From: WTJH01 sp049598145
GTDB lineage: Bacteria > Bacteroidota > Bacteroidia > Flavobacteriales > Flavobacteriaceae
Length of the DNA: 7,796 nucleotides
Direction: 5' to 3'
Assembly: GCA_049598145.1 (NCBI GenBank)
Contig: JBMYNJ010000072.1
Span: 1-7,796 of the forward strand
The position numbers were made by a program, and so were the translations under genes. The notes beneath the pieces are model-generated. The model did not search any database. It saw only the letters and a program-made list of their open reading frames with translations, and was not told the origin of the DNA. Shown one piece after another: positions 7,540-7,796 of the stretch. The first letter of the stretch is position 1; each line of letters opens with the position of its first letter.

Positions 7540-7558
7540 ATGTCTCTTTGATTTACTG

Positions 7559-7631
7559 CACGGGTTGAGAGACTCGAACTCCCGACACCTGGTTTTGGAG
7601 ACCAGTGCTCTACCAACTGAGCTACACCCGT
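7559..7631 (-). tRNA. trnW: tRNA-Trp, anticodon CCA
   Basis: The 73-nt sequence folds as a normal cloverleaf: acceptor ACGGGTG/AACCCGT, D arm GCTC-AGTTGGTA-GAGC, anticodon arm CTGGT-CTCCAAA-ACCAG with CCA at positions 34-36, variable loop GTGTC, and T arm GGGAG-TTCGAGT-CTCTC. It has G73, A1-U72 and G5-C68, as in E. coli tRNA-Trp, where these with the anticodon are recognised by TrpRS. The base of the acceptor stem has a G7-A66 mismatch. The 3' CCA is not encoded (the next bases read CAG), so it must be added by nucleotidyltransferase. The gene sits between tuf and secE, as in many Bacteroidota, and is probably cut out of the operon transcript. Confidence 0.96.
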
Positions 7632-7635
7632 TTAT

Positions 7636-7661
7636 ACCAAAGAGCACGAGTGCTCCCTGGT
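7636..7661 (-). other. Hairpin between tuf and tRNA-Trp
   Basis: On the minus strand ACCAGGGAGCA (7661-7651) pairs with TGCTCTTTGGT (7646-7636) over 11 continuous bp, two of them G-U, around the four-base loop CTCG. It begins 19 nt after the tuf stop and ends 4 nt before the first base of the tRNA (spacer ATAA). There is no T-run after it, so it is a poor Rho-independent terminator. It may protect the tuf mRNA 3' end, help set the tRNA 5' processing, or weaken read-through. The pairing is clear; its role is inferred. Confidence 0.55.
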
Positions 7662-7680
7662 TATACTATGTGTCGGACAA

Positions 7681-7796
7681 TTAGTCCAAAATTTTAGTTA
7701 CAACGCCGGCACCAACTGTACGGCCACCTTCACGAATCGCAAAACGCAATCCTTCTTCCATAGCCACTGGTTGAATTAGCTCTACGCTCAACTTCA
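7681..7796 (-). CDS. tuf: Elongation factor Tu (EF-Tu), C-terminal end, cut by window edge
   Basis: Only the last 37 codons and the TAA stop (7681-7683) are present. The tail reads KLSVELIQPVAMEEGLRFAI (first 20 visible residues) and then REGGRTVGAGVVTKILD, the conserved end of beta-barrel domain III of EF-Tu, the GTPase that brings aminoacyl-tRNA to the ribosome. The GTP-binding domain lies outside the window, so nothing can be said about intactness or about a second tuf copy. The gene is followed by a hairpin, tRNA-Trp and secE, an order that supports EF-Tu over other translation GTPases. Confidence 0.97.
   Translation of the reverse strand, partial: KLSVELIQPVAMEEGLRFAIREGGRTVGAGVVTKILD

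Noticed and set aside
7540..7647. A 98-residue protein made by extending secE upstream
   Set aside because: The added 36 residues are tRNA-Trp and its flank read as codons. The ATG at 7539 gives a normal 62-residue SecE.
7632..7680. Bacteroidota-type promoter (TTG then TAnnTTTG) for tRNA-Trp and secE
   Set aside because: A TTG and a TTTG are present, but the TA of the -7 box is missing and the spacing is far from about 19 nt. No intergenic gap in the window gave a convincing match.
1..7796. An undescribed accessory or defence system
   Set aside because: Every stretch longer than about 110 bases is accounted for by conserved housekeeping genes in their usual order.

Overview
The window is a single, tightly packed block of core translation and transcription genes, all read from the minus strand. 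In transcription order (high to low coordinates) it runs: end of tuf (EF-Tu), tRNA-Trp(CCA), secE, nusG, rplK (L11), rplA (L1), rplJ (L10), rplL (L7/L12), rpoB (RNA polymerase beta) and the start of rpoC (beta'). Only tuf and rpoC are cut by the window edges; every other gene looks intact. No gap exceeds about 110 bases, and there is no sign of insertion sequences, phage genes, CRISPR arrays or foreign cargo. The plus-strand open frames are shadows of these genes.

The organism is most likely a member of Bacteroidota, probably class Flavobacteriia. I base this on the RpoB sequence and length (1269 residues, start MPNTATNRINFANAK, rifampicin region with MDQTNPLAEITHKRRL), the RpoC N-terminal region, the tuf-trnW-secE-nusG order, the A/T-rich leaders without Shine-Dalgarno motifs, and a base composition that looks moderate by eye. 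I cannot name a genus from this alone.

Layout: 7681-7796 tuf 3' end; 7632-7680 a short spacer with an 11-bp hairpin; 7559-7631 tRNA-Trp; 7351-7539 secE; 6796-7347 nusG; 6729-6795 a spacer with another 11-bp hairpin ahead of rplK; 6285-6728 rplK; 5588-6277 rplA; 5049-5570 rplJ; 4609-4989 rplL; 4502-4608 a spacer with a terminator-like hairpin; 692-4501 rpoB; 1-664 rpoC (partial).

The products form one functional set. EF-Tu delivers aminoacyl-tRNA, L11, L10 and L7/L12 build the ribosomal stalk that recruits translation factors, and L1 forms the opposite stalk at the E site. SecE is a subunit of the protein-export channel, NusG ties RNA polymerase to elongation and the ribosome, and RpoB and RpoC are the two large polymerase subunits. 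I found no undescribed system. The points worth a second look are RNA-level: three unannotated intergenic hairpins, a G7-A66 mismatch in the tRNA acceptor stem, a spacer ahead of rplJ too short for a conventional L10 leader, and the consistent absence of Shine-Dalgarno sequences.
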